Below, in pieces: positions 1-7,822 of a stretch of 60,634 nucleotides of DNA. The notes beneath the pieces are model-generated. The model was not told where the DNA came from, made no database searches, and saw only the letters and a list, made by a program, of their open reading frames with translations. The DNA comes from Chloroflexota bacterium (GTDB lineage: Bacteria; Chloroflexota; Anaerolineae; Promineifilales; Promineifilaceae), in NCBI GenBank assembly GCA_020628815.1, contig JAHDEN010000010.1, forward strand, positions 1 to 60,634, read 5' to 3'. A program made the position numbers and the translations under genes. Every line of letters starts with the position of its first letter. Within the stretch, counting starts at the first letter, position 1.

Positions 1-292
1 ACAGCCGTTTAAAATCCGGCCGATAATCGTTTGTTGCATTATTTGGGTCCCAAAAAGCCAAAATTCCGTGGATATGATTCGGCATCACAACCCATTCGTC
101 GAGGGTAACATGTTGCATCGAGGGCCAAGTCGGAATCTGTAGCCAAGCGTTTTCAGCCATCGATTTGATCTTGGGCGGTTCAAACAGACACAGTCTTTGG
201 AATGTACAAATAGTGACGAAGTAATAGGCGGCCGAACGGTAGTCAAAACCGGTTAATCGAATATGTTTCCTGCGGGGATGTAAGCCTGACAT
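1..292 (-). mobile_element. REP-associated tyrosine (Y1) transposase, N-terminal part
   Basis: The minus strand is open from an ATG at 292 to the window edge, so only about the first 97 residues are present. The translation starts with a basic stretch followed by RLTGFDYRSAAYYFVTICT and carries MPNHIHGIL, the HUH metal-binding signature of the TnpA_REP/RAYT branch of IS200-type Y1 transposases. These domesticated single-copy enzymes nick single-stranded palindromic REP DNA with a catalytic tyrosine, which would lie beyond the window edge. Palindromes lie directly upstream (291-453), as expected of a RAYT gene and its REP units. Family assignment is firm. Whether the gene is intact cannot be seen. 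Confidence 0.85.
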
Positions 293-453
293 ATCGAAAT
301 TTTAATTCATTCCCCCACCTACGCAAATATTTGCGTAGGGATGAAAGGCCCCGCGAAAATCCTACGATATACGAATCTATTCAGACCGGGGCCTTACATC
401 CCGGCATAGAAATAGGTTCATAAATCGAAATTATATTCATGCCGTGGACGTAA
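291..453. repeat. REP-like palindromic region beside the RAYT gene
   Basis: A perfect 22-bp palindrome sits at 318-339 (CCTACGCAAAT followed by its reverse complement). A second inverted repeat pairs AAGGCCCCG (345-353) with CGGGGCCTT (387-395). A third, imperfect pair is TTACATCCCGGCAT (394-407) with ATGCCGTGGACGTAA (439-453). A near-direct repeat of ATCGAAATT plus TTCAT occurs at about 293-310 and 424-440. Such nested palindromes next to a RAYT transposase are typical REP/REPIN substrates. Repeat status elsewhere in the genome is inferred. Confidence 0.55.
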
Positions 454-532
454 GGGCCGGGCCGTTACATCGAGCGTTTCACAACCATTCGCCGCCGTCC
501 CTTTCGTCTCTACGAATACAGATTAGGGAAAC

Positions 533-562
533 AAAAAAGCGCTGGCTTTCACCAACGCTTTT
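533..562 (-). terminator. Intrinsic terminator of the lipoprotein gene
   Basis: Read on the minus strand, AAAAGCG and CGCTTTT pair around an inner TGG/CCA stem, and a T-run follows. It lies about 30 bp past the stop codon at 591, so it should end the lipoprotein transcript. Confidence 0.7.
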
Positions 563-590
563 AAAATATTCACTCAAGATCTTTTAGTCT

Positions 591-1511
591 TTAGCCAAAT
601 CCCCCACCACCACCAAAGTTCTTCGGATCAACAAAAATCTTTTCTAGGTTAAAACCCTTTACTGGAGAAACCACAAATTGATTCTTAGTTATATCCATCC
701 TAACCGCATTAATCGGACCCATCGACTGCTTTTCAGTTGTTCCAACCTTAGCCGTGCTAGCGCTCCAAATAAAATGCTCTAGATAGCTTAACTCCCCTTT
801 GCGCGGGTTTTGGTGGATCGATTCCCAAAAGTCTAAATTAGAAGCACCACGGAAATCCTTTTGAGCGCTATTCAAATCAAACGCATTTGATTTGCCAGCA
901 ATATCCCCCGCACCACCGGTTGCCCATAATTCTAAACTACCTTTGTTCTTGCTTGGGTTTAAAATACTGTAGGTATAGTTCAATTGTTGTTGCTTTAAGT
1001 TCCCATACTTAAACAACATCCCATTGGCTTCATCGTCAAACCCGCCCACAATCTCAAACTGAATCTTTTGATAATATTCGACATCTGGAACAGAGGGCAC
1101 ACTTGGAATCAAATTAGCCGCTTTGGCTGCATCATAACAGTTAATAATGGCCGACTTTATATCAAGATCGAACAGAATATCTCCCTTGTTAGGCTGATCA
1201 ACCTTCCCGCCAATTTTGTATTCACAGTTATCATAAATGATATCGGTTAACTCATACCGTTCTTGATCATATCGCACAATAGCCACACGCAATGTTGCAG
1301 TCTGTGAAGGGTGATCATATTCTAAGAGCCACTTATGCCCGAGTGTGTCGTTTACATCAATCCAAGTCATACTTCCGCCTCCTTGCTGGGCCGTTCTGCC
1401 AGATACTGAATTTGTTAAAACGCTTAAATCTGCACTACATGCCGACATCAAGAGAAATAAAACAAATAAAGTCGAAATAATAAAAAGTTTTTTCGTTAAT
1501 TTAATTTTCAT
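591..1511 (-). CDS. Putative secreted lipoprotein of unknown function
   Basis: The 306-residue product begins with a basic n-region, a hydrophobic core and the lipobox LMSAC, giving lipidation at about Cys25. The mature protein has no domain I recognise. It is polar and beta-rich looking and ends in PKNFGGGGGFG. It sits between the transposase and the STAND NTPase gene and has its own terminator. It contains no CGGCCG at all, unlike most genes here, which with its AT-rich codons suggests later acquisition. There is no evidence for a function; an exposed surface protein is the only reasonable inference. Confidence 0.75.
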   Translation of the reverse strand: MKIKLTKKLFIISTLFVLFLLMSACSADLSVLTNSVSGRTAQQGGGSMTWIDVNDTLGHKWLLEYDHPSQTATLRVAIVRYDQERYELTDIIYDNCEYKIGGKVDQPNKGDILFDLDIKSAIINCYDAAKAANLIPSVPSVPDVEYYQKIQFEIVGGFDDEANGMLFKYGNLKQQQLNYTYSILNPSKNKGSLELWATGGAGDIAGKSNAFDLNSAQKDFRGASNLDFWESIHQNPRKGELSYLEHFIWSASTAKVGTTEKQSMGPINAVRMDITKNQFVVSPVKGFNLEKIFVDPKNFGGGGGFG

Positions 1512-1630
1512 GTCACTGTTTTCCTTTTTTCTTTTCCAAATATCTATTTGAAAATTGAATCTGTAAACAACCTCCTCTTTATTATCTGATTTTTTAAAAG
1601 ATTATTGTCTCAACATCCTTTTGCAATGTC

Positions 1631-4393
1631 TCAACTCAAACTGTCTATCAAATTTTGAGTTTTTTCAATTTCAGATGGGATATTCATCTCTGAAAATAAC
1701 ACGTGCGCCTCTTTCAAAACAGCCAATGCTTTATCTGAGTTTTGAAGGCCGATTTGTGACTCTCCAAGGGCTTGGAAACAAAAAGCGGAAAGATATCGAT
1801 CATCATTTTTTTCTGACTGAGATAGGGACATTTTCAACACTTCAATAGCTTGCAGATGATCCTCTCTTAGGTTGTAGATTCCCCCAATTGTAAAAAGTCC
1901 ATATCCATACGTATTTGGGTCTTCTAATTCAATAACTTTTCGAGCATAAGCTTCCGCTTTGTCCAATTCACCATCTTCTAAAAAAGCATCCGCTATATTG
2001 TTCGCATTCCTGGCAACCCAAGTTTCGGCTCCTACTTTTTCAAAAAATTTAATTGCCTCTAAAGCTTGATTAATTCCTTTTTCGTTATTACCTGAAAGCA
2101 TCAGCATTGCTGACATGTTTGTCCTTACTCTTTCTACCTGGCCAGGTAAGCCAAGCATTTCAAGCCGGCTTATTGCCCCCTCGTACTTTCGCATCGCCTT
2201 TTCAAAGTCTTCTTGACGAGACAGAGTAATCGCTTGATTAAATTCAATTACCCCCATCCCATAAAGATTATTTACAACTTCAGCGGCATTAAAAGCTTTT
2301 TCATAATGACCTATGGCTTCATTATATAAACCCAAAGCATCTTTGACTTGGCCTTGTAGAGCTTCTGCATAGTACATCGCCTGTGCAGCTTCTTTCTGCG
2401 CATGTTTCATAGACCTTTGTTGATAATGAATAGAACCTTTATTTGCATGAATAAGAGCATTTTGTTCTAGCAGTTTTAATAGTAATCCGATACCTTCATC
2501 GTATTTCTCAAGTGCACCATCCAAATCACCAGTTCTTTCAAGTAGTTCAGCCCATTGTTTAAAAGCGCTTATCGAAATGAGGTCATTATCCATCCAATCA
2601 ATTTGCTCCAAAATTTTTAATCCACTTTGAAAGTTAGTACTATGATGGCTTAGAATTGAGCGAGTTAATGCTAATTCTTTCTGTTGCCGTGGCTTTAAAC
2701 GATTAATAGAAATTTGCTCAAAGATTTTTAATGCTACCCCGGCATTACCCCTCTGAATCTCATTTTCTCGCTCTGGATACCATAGCTCAACGGCCAGCTC
2801 CGGCCGGTCCGCCTTCATCAAGTGCCACGCTGCTTCTGTATACTCACCCCGCAACGCATAAATCCCGGCCCCATTCATGTGAAACTGCTCTCGCTGCTCA
2901 ATCGACATCTCCGAATAGACAATCTCACGCAGGCTGGGCAGAATAAAAACGCCGCAGGTCCCGTCCTCCTGCAAGATTTGCCGCTCCAGCATCAGCTCCA
3001 ATACCTTCCCCAAGTCAGGTGCATCTTCCGCATCATCTTCGTACTTAACCCAGGCATCTTTAGGTGCTGGAGTACGAAACACTGCCACCGCCAAAATAAG
3101 CTGATTCTCAATTTTTGATAACCGGCCGCGCAGTCGGTCCCATACCGGGGCCAGCCCAGGGGCCGTCGGCAACGACGCAATCGCCATCCCCAAACTCGCA
3201 GTCACCACCGGATCACTGCTCAAAAACAGGGCCACACACAAATTCATCAGACGCGGGTTCCCCGCCGTGTATTGAGCCAACATGTCCAAGTCATTTGGCC
3301 CATACGGACACTGAATGTTTGTTAACCACTCCCCCATCTCCTGATGCGTCAAAAGTGCCGGAGTATGAGTCACATCTCCCTCAATCATCACCCGATGGCC
3401 GATGAGCAAGAGCGGCACCCGGCCGGGTAAATCTTGCAACAGCGACAATATCTGCTGGTGGGCCGGATTGGACTGCTCAGGATACCCTTGATGCAACATC
3501 CCCACCTCATCAAAACAGAGCAGGGGCAATTCCGGCAAATCCTCAAGGTCAGCCCGCAACAATCCCTGTGCCAAAGAGAGGTCCTCGATTTTCCCATCAT
3601 CCGCTACCAGCTGCTGCCACAGCGCAGATGATCCGTTTTTATTTAAGAAGTTGGCCAAGGCAAACAGCAGGCTGTTAAGGCTGTCATTAAATCCCGGCTG
3701 GATGGTGTACCAAAAGGTGTTCTGAGCCCCCCAGCGATCACGTATCAGCGCCCCCAACGTGGTTTTCCCGATACCGCCCGATCCCACCAAATTAACCGTT
3801 TGCTTGTTAAGCAAGCTGGCACGGCACTGCTCACGCAGCGTCTCCCGGCCGACGATAACCTGTGGCAAACGGGGTGATTCCAGACGGATCGACGGCCGGA
3901 GCCGTTTGAGCAAAATCTGACTTAAGCGCTCAAGCGCATCCCGCAAATGCCGATCATGGGTGGCCCGCGAAATATACAGAATGTCGTTATAAATGGTGGA
4001 CTGATTGCGCGGATGCGGCCGGTAAATGCGCTTAAAGTAGTTGAGTTCAAGCAGATAGAAGTCGTACTTGCCCCCTCGGCCGCGATCCATCTCCTCCTCA
4101 ACCTGATCAACCAGATGCTCATGCCGCTCAGGAACCTCATCCCCCCACAACAAACCGGCCGCCTCCCAAATTTGCTCTTGCAGAATAGTGCCCCAATCGG
4201 GCTGCGCCCCCCCAGTTGAGGAGTCATCTAAATTTTTGTCATTATTTTGATGCAAAAACCAAGGTTGAGCTAAAGGAGAATAGCTCTGTAGGACTTTTGG
4301 CTCTTTGTGAAACTCCAAGGCCAGTTTTAAATGTTCCGTGAAGGTTTTAGCGTTCTGAAAGCGCTTCACAACGCTTGCTGATTCCTTGGCCAT
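1631..4393 (-). CDS. STAND-class P-loop NTPase with C-terminal TPR repeats
   Basis: With the ATG at 4393 the product is 920 residues; a TTG at 4402 is possible but lies too close to the AGAGGA ribosome site. Walker A is GSGGIGKTTL (about residues 204-213) and Walker B is LPLLCFDEV (about 289-297), followed by a helical arm region as in NB-ARC/STAND ATPases. About 175 unassigned residues precede the NTPase. From about residue 545 on the protein is a run of TPR-like helical pairs. STAND proteins act as ATP-dependent switches whose repeats sense a ligand and whose N-terminus signals. Base composition changes abruptly near 2790: the NTPase half has eight CGGCCG sites, the TPR half none. No effector domain is recognisable, so signalling, regulation or defence are all open. 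Confidence 0.85.
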   Translation of the reverse strand: MAKESASVVKRFQNAKTFTEHLKLALEFHKEPKVLQSYSPLAQPWFLHQNNDKNLDDSSTGGAQPDWGTILQEQIWEAAGLLWGDEVPERHEHLVDQVEEEMDRGRGGKYDFYLLELNYFKRIYRPHPRNQSTIYNDILYISRATHDRHLRDALERLSQILLKRLRPSIRLESPRLPQVIVGRETLREQCRASLLNKQTVNLVGSGGIGKTTLGALIRDRWGAQNTFWYTIQPGFNDSLNSLLFALANFLNKNGSSALWQQLVADDGKIEDLSLAQGLLRADLEDLPELPLLCFDEVGMLHQGYPEQSNPAHQQILSLLQDLPGRVPLLLIGHRVMIEGDVTHTPALLTHQEMGEWLTNIQCPYGPNDLDMLAQYTAGNPRLMNLCVALFLSSDPVVTASLGMAIASLPTAPGLAPVWDRLRGRLSKIENQLILAVAVFRTPAPKDAWVKYEDDAEDAPDLGKVLELMLERQILQEDGTCGVFILPSLREIVYSEMSIEQREQFHMNGAGIYALRGEYTEAAWHLMKADRPELAVELWYPERENEIQRGNAGVALKIFEQISINRLKPRQQKELALTRSILSHHSTNFQSGLKILEQIDWMDNDLISISAFKQWAELLERTGDLDGALEKYDEGIGLLLKLLEQNALIHANKGSIHYQQRSMKHAQKEAAQAMYYAEALQGQVKDALGLYNEAIGHYEKAFNAAEVVNNLYGMGVIEFNQAITLSRQEDFEKAMRKYEGAISRLEMLGLPGQVERVRTNMSAMLMLSGNNEKGINQALEAIKFFEKVGAETWVARNANNIADAFLEDGELDKAEAYARKVIELEDPNTYGYGLFTIGGIYNLREDHLQAIEVLKMSLSQSEKNDDRYLSAFCFQALGESQIGLQNSDKALAVLKEAHVLFSEMNIPSEIEKTQNLIDSLS

Positions 4394-4620
4394 CTTGTTC
4401 AATTTCCTCTGAATGCACTATTGCTGTACCCCCATGCGCGTTTTGATTATACAGGTGGCCCGTTACAAGTGGCAAGTTACAAATACGGTAATAACCCATA
4501 TCCGATCTGCACAAACTCTTCCCTTTCAAATTACACGAAGTTAGAATTTAAAAAATTTGGTAGCTTCGATCAATTTGCTCTCTGCAATTTGCTCCTTGCA
4601 CCCTTTAAAAGGAACTTCCC

Positions 4621-5556
4621 ATGAAAACAAATGTAGGCTTAATCGGCGTTGGCGAACTAGGAATCGCCGTTGCCAAAAACATGCTCAAAGAAGGGCACGA
4701 CTTAACCGTATTTGATACCCGGCCAGAGATTGTCGCAGATTGTGTCGAGCGCGGAGCAAAAGCGGCCAACAGCGCGGCCGAACTCGCCGCCTCGGTTGAT
4801 GTCGTTGTCACCGCTCTGCCCACCCCGCCGGTTGTAGAAGATGTGCTTATCGGCAGCGGCGGTGTCTTGGCAGCCATGAAACCGGGCACTGTGTGGATCG
4901 ACCACAGCACCACCGATCGAGAATTGCTCATAAAAATCGAAAAAATGGCGGCCGAGAAAAACGTAGCCGTTATCGAAGCCCCAGTTACCGGCGGTATCCC
5001 ACTTGCTCACCAAGGGTGCATCACCGTTTTGGCAGGCACCACCAAAGAAGCTTTTGAAAAATACAAACATATGCTCGGTGTTGTCGGTGAACCGGTCCTC
5101 CACATGGGGCCGGTCGGCTCTGCGTCGATTGTAAAAGTCATGACCAACATGCTGGCCTTCATCCACCTTTGGTCTTTAAACGAAGGGCTTATGTTCGCAA
5201 CAGCGGCCGGAATTGATACCGGTGCCGCCTATGAAGCGATCAAAAACTCGTGTGGCAACAGCTTTGTAGCCGAGACCGAAGGTGTGCCCATCATGACCGG
5301 CAGCTTCGACTACGGCTTTACCATGGAGCTAGCCATGAAAGACATGAAGCTGACCGAGAAAATTGCGGCCGAAAATAATGTCCCCTTGTTGATGGGTGGC
5401 TTAGCGACCCAAGTCTTGCAGCGTGGAGTGGCCAAATATGGCGAGAAATTCTGGTCAACCGGCATCGGCCGTTTGTTAGAAGATGAGATGGGCATCGACC
5501 TGCGCGCTGACGGGTACGAAACCGACACCCGCTGGGCAGACTACGAGAAGAAATAA
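4621..5556 (+). CDS. Beta-hydroxyacid dehydrogenase, 3-hydroxyisobutyrate dehydrogenase family
   Basis: A 311-residue NAD(P)-dependent oxidoreductase. The N-terminus has the Rossmann motif IGVGELGIAVAKNML. The substrate-binding signature reads EAPVTGG, and the catalytic-lysine helix reads GSASIVKVMTNML, so the Lys and Asn of the family are kept. Length matches 3-hydroxyisobutyrate, tartronate-semialdehyde and glyoxylate reductases; which hydroxyacid is oxidised cannot be told from motifs alone. The AAAAGGA at 4607-4613 fits the ATG at 4621. A strong hairpin (5565-5599) separates it from the next gene on the same strand. Function class is secure, substrate is not. Confidence 0.9.
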   Translation: MKTNVGLIGVGELGIAVAKNMLKEGHDLTVFDTRPEIVADCVERGAKAANSAAELAASVDVVVTALPTPPVVEDVLIGSGGVLAAMKPGTVWIDHSTTDRELLIKIEKMAAEKNVAVIEAPVTGGIPLAHQGCITVLAGTTKEAFEKYKHMLGVVGEPVLHMGPVGSASIVKVMTNMLAFIHLWSLNEGLMFATAAGIDTGAAYEAIKNSCGNSFVAETEGVPIMTGSFDYGFTMELAMKDMKLTEKIAAENNVPLLMGGLATQVLQRGVAKYGEKFWSTGIGRLLEDEMGIDLRADGYETDTRWADYEKK

Positions 5557-5564
5557 TCCGTAGA

Positions 5565-5599
5565 GCGTGGTGTGTGGTTTAGTCGATCACGCACCACGC
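5565..5599 (+). other. Stem-loop between dehydrogenase and GH99 genes
   Basis: GCGTGGTGTGTG (5565-5576) pairs with CACGCACCACGC (5588-5599), giving 11 of 12 Watson-Crick pairs plus one G-U. No T-run follows, so this is either a weak terminator or an mRNA-processing or stability hairpin in the 62-bp gap. Confidence 0.5.
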
Positions 5600-5618
5600 G
5601 GTACGCAATACGAACCAA

Positions 5619-7181
5619 ATGAAACCCACCGGCCTGATCTTTATTACCTTGCTCCTATTTGGCTTCGGTTGCACCGCATCCACTCTCGAACCGGCCGTCA
5701 ACAGCACCCAACCCACAAGCTCAAACGACCAAGTCGTCATGCTCCCCACCATCCTTAATGGACAAGCAGACGAGCAGGAGCTAGAGATAGGCATCTTCTA
5801 CTACCCTTGGTATCAAAACCCTGAAACAGACGGAGGATGGTGGCATTGGGACGGTTTCGGAGACCAAGCCTATGCACCCCCAGAAAATATTCAAAGCGAC
5901 TATTACCCACTTCTTGGCGCTTACAGTTCGTTCGATCCGGCCGTCGTTGATCAACATCTTGCATGGATGAAAGCGGCCAACATCGACGTTGTTATCTCCT
6001 CGTGGTGGGGCATCAACTCCCCAGAAAATGCTGCCATCCCACTAATTTTAGAAACGGCCGCAAGGCATGATCTCAAAGTTGCGTTTCATATCGAACCCTA
6101 CACCGGCCGCACGGCCGATTCGCTCATTTCCGATGTCGCCTACATCAACCAAACCTATGGTTCTCATCCTGCCTTTTATCGCACGAACCAAACGTCTCGT
6201 TGGAACAGCTCGACCCAAAACAAAGGCGTTTTCTTTGTTTGGTTAATCAGCGCTCCAGATTTTGAAAGCGATCCGGTTGAACCCGATTACTGGCTCCGTG
6301 CCGTTGACACCATCCATCAATCACAATCAGGCGGGATGGTTATCGCCAATGCAACCGAATCTCGTTGGCTAGATGGGGGTCATTTTGACGGGCTGTATAA
6401 CTACGCCACGGTCCAACCGGCCGATGAAAGCACATTTGCGTGGAGCACAAATTTACCGATCGGTGCGTGGTATGTCCCCAGCGTTTTACCCGGCTTTGTA
6501 GGGGAACGCAGCAACATTGATATCGCTCTGCCTCGGGAAAATGGTCAAAGCTATCGCGATCAATGGTCGGCCGCCCTTGAAACCCCCGTCGAACCCTTTA
6601 TGCTCACAATTACCTCGTTTAACGAATGGCACGAAGGGTCAAGCATCGAACCAGCCGCAAAGTCAGGCCCCCAAGGCACCGAGGGCTTGTACAAAAACTA
6701 TGGTCAGTTGGGGCAGATGGGATACCTCGAGCTAACGGCCGAGCTAGCTGAGCGGCTCCCACAAGCAAAATGGCCCACGCCCGCCCACATCAGCCTACAC
6801 TTTTCAACCACGTCTGACTGGAGCACGTTTACGCTCTTGTCTGGCGGAGAGTTGATCCGGCCGACCCAAGTGTCTGTTTCTGATCAAGCGCAGCTCAGCC
6901 CCACACAAGACGGCCGGCAGCTTTTAACCCAGCCGCTTGCGCAAAGCGAACAGGGAGAAACGGCCGAAGCGGTGGTGGAGTTCCACCTCGTAAATGTTCT
7001 AGAACAGCTGACGTTTGAAATTGAACGGGGCTTTGCGGGGGCAACCACGGCCGAAATTTGGAACCTAAAAGACCCATCGAACCCAATCCTAATAAATTCC
7101 GTAATGTGGGATGGTGTAACCGATGGGGAAAAGAACAAGTTTCAGTTTCAGTTAGATGGCGCATTGTTCAAAAGCCAGTGA
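5619..7181 (+). CDS. GH99-like lipoprotein (endo-alpha-mannosidase/mannanase fold)
   Basis: The 520-residue product has a lipoprotein signal (LLLFGFGC, Cys18) and then the GH99 landmarks: GIFYYPWYQ near residue 58, a WHWDGFG loop, HIEPYTG with Glu159, and NEWHEG (335-340) followed by SSIEP. The two glutamates of NEWHEG have the same E-W-H-E spacing as the paired catalytic glutamates of GH99 enzymes, which cleave alpha-mannosidic bonds through an epoxide intermediate. A C-terminal beta domain of about 150 residues follows. The enzyme would be anchored outside the membrane and act on mannose-containing glycans. Family is well supported; the natural substrate is inference. No clear ribosome site precedes the ATG. 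Confidence 0.85.
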   Translation: MKPTGLIFITLLLFGFGCTASTLEPAVNSTQPTSSNDQVVMLPTILNGQADEQELEIGIFYYPWYQNPETDGGWWHWDGFGDQAYAPPENIQSDYYPLLGAYSSFDPAVVDQHLAWMKAANIDVVISSWWGINSPENAAIPLILETAARHDLKVAFHIEPYTGRTADSLISDVAYINQTYGSHPAFYRTNQTSRWNSSTQNKGVFFVWLISAPDFESDPVEPDYWLRAVDTIHQSQSGGMVIANATESRWLDGGHFDGLYNYATVQPADESTFAWSTNLPIGAWYVPSVLPGFVGERSNIDIALPRENGQSYRDQWSAALETPVEPFMLTITSFNEWHEGSSIEPAAKSGPQGTEGLYKNYGQLGQMGYLELTAELAERLPQAKWPTPAHISLHFSTTSDWSTFTLLSGGELIRPTQVSVSDQAQLSPTQDGRQLLTQPLAQSEQGETAEAVVEFHLVNVLEQLTFEIERGFAGATTAEIWNLKDPSNPILINSVMWDGVTDGEKNKFQFQLDGALFKSQ

Positions 7182-7241
7182 AACCTTTCAGGCTTCCTTA
7201 GCACTTTCGCACACAATCCCCCTTACCACTAAAATTAACCC

Positions 7242-7547
7242 ATGACCCAAGAGCAGCTTCCACTCGAGAAAAGAGCATTAGGAACTTGGATCCGTGCATG
7301 GCAATTGGCAGGTAACCAATGGCCGCCTGAGTCTCGTGCAATCGCAAGGCAAATCGTGGTGATGTTGGCCCATCAAATCGAAGAGGTGGGGCAAGGCAAT
7401 CTGTCGGCCGAAGAAGCATTTTTACTTTCTCGGGAAGCGCTATCCACCCTTTTAGCCCAGCGTTTTTATACAGGCAGTGAACAAGATATAGCCATTGCTC
7501 GTATTCAAGAAGCACTAGAATATGCAAAATCCGTGGCTAGCGAATAG
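7242..7547 (+). CDS. Small hypothetical helical protein
   Basis: A 101-residue protein with amphipathic helices rich in Ala, Glu, Gln and Arg and no signal peptide or membrane segment. I recognise no family. Codon use and the charge pattern favour this frame over the overlapping antisense reading frame. It lies 60 bp after the GH99-like gene on the same strand and may be co-transcribed. No Shine-Dalgarno sequence is evident before the ATG. Confidence 0.6.
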   Translation: MTQEQLPLEKRALGTWIRAWQLAGNQWPPESRAIARQIVVMLAHQIEEVGQGNLSAEEAFLLSREALSTLLAQRFYTGSEQDIAIARIQEALEYAKSVASE

Positions 7548-7624
7548 GCAAAATGTGACTAATTACACGCTAATTCTTCCCTATAGATTAACAGTTTTTT
7601 CCTGCTCCATTAGTCCTAACCATC

Positions 7625-7653
7625 TTTACCCTGTCTGGGACACATGTTATACT
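7625..7653 (+). promoter_or_regulatory. Putative extended -10 promoter of the zinc-ribbon gene
   Basis: In the 263-bp gap before the zinc-ribbon gene, TTTACC (7625-7630) and TATACT (7648-7653) are 17 bp apart, and TGT precedes the -10. The same TGTTATACT box with 17-bp spacing precedes rpsD at 33230, which supports it as a real sigma-70-type element. Confidence 0.5.
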
Positions 7654-7822
7654 GCCTAGTGTCTACCCAGTTCAGAATTGGCTTATTTTTGTTGCCCCAA
7701 CTCGATTATTTCACCGAAAGAATAAGTTCAACGAAAACTGCTTTATAGCGGTTTTGGAAAAATTTGAGGAAATTACTAACAGTATAGAAATCACCTCCTT
7801 CTGAAAAGAATTGGGAAATGTT

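Noticed and set aside
7198..7527. 109-codon minus-strand frame opposite the small helical protein gene
   Set aside because: The plus-strand frame has a better amino acid pattern and lies in line with its neighbours; the antisense frame is Cys/Leu-rich shadow sequence.
7791..7800. TCACCTCCTT, identical to the 3' end of 16S rRNA
   Set aside because: Only about ten bases match and no further rRNA sequence surrounds it; on the other strand no start codon follows it as a ribosome site.
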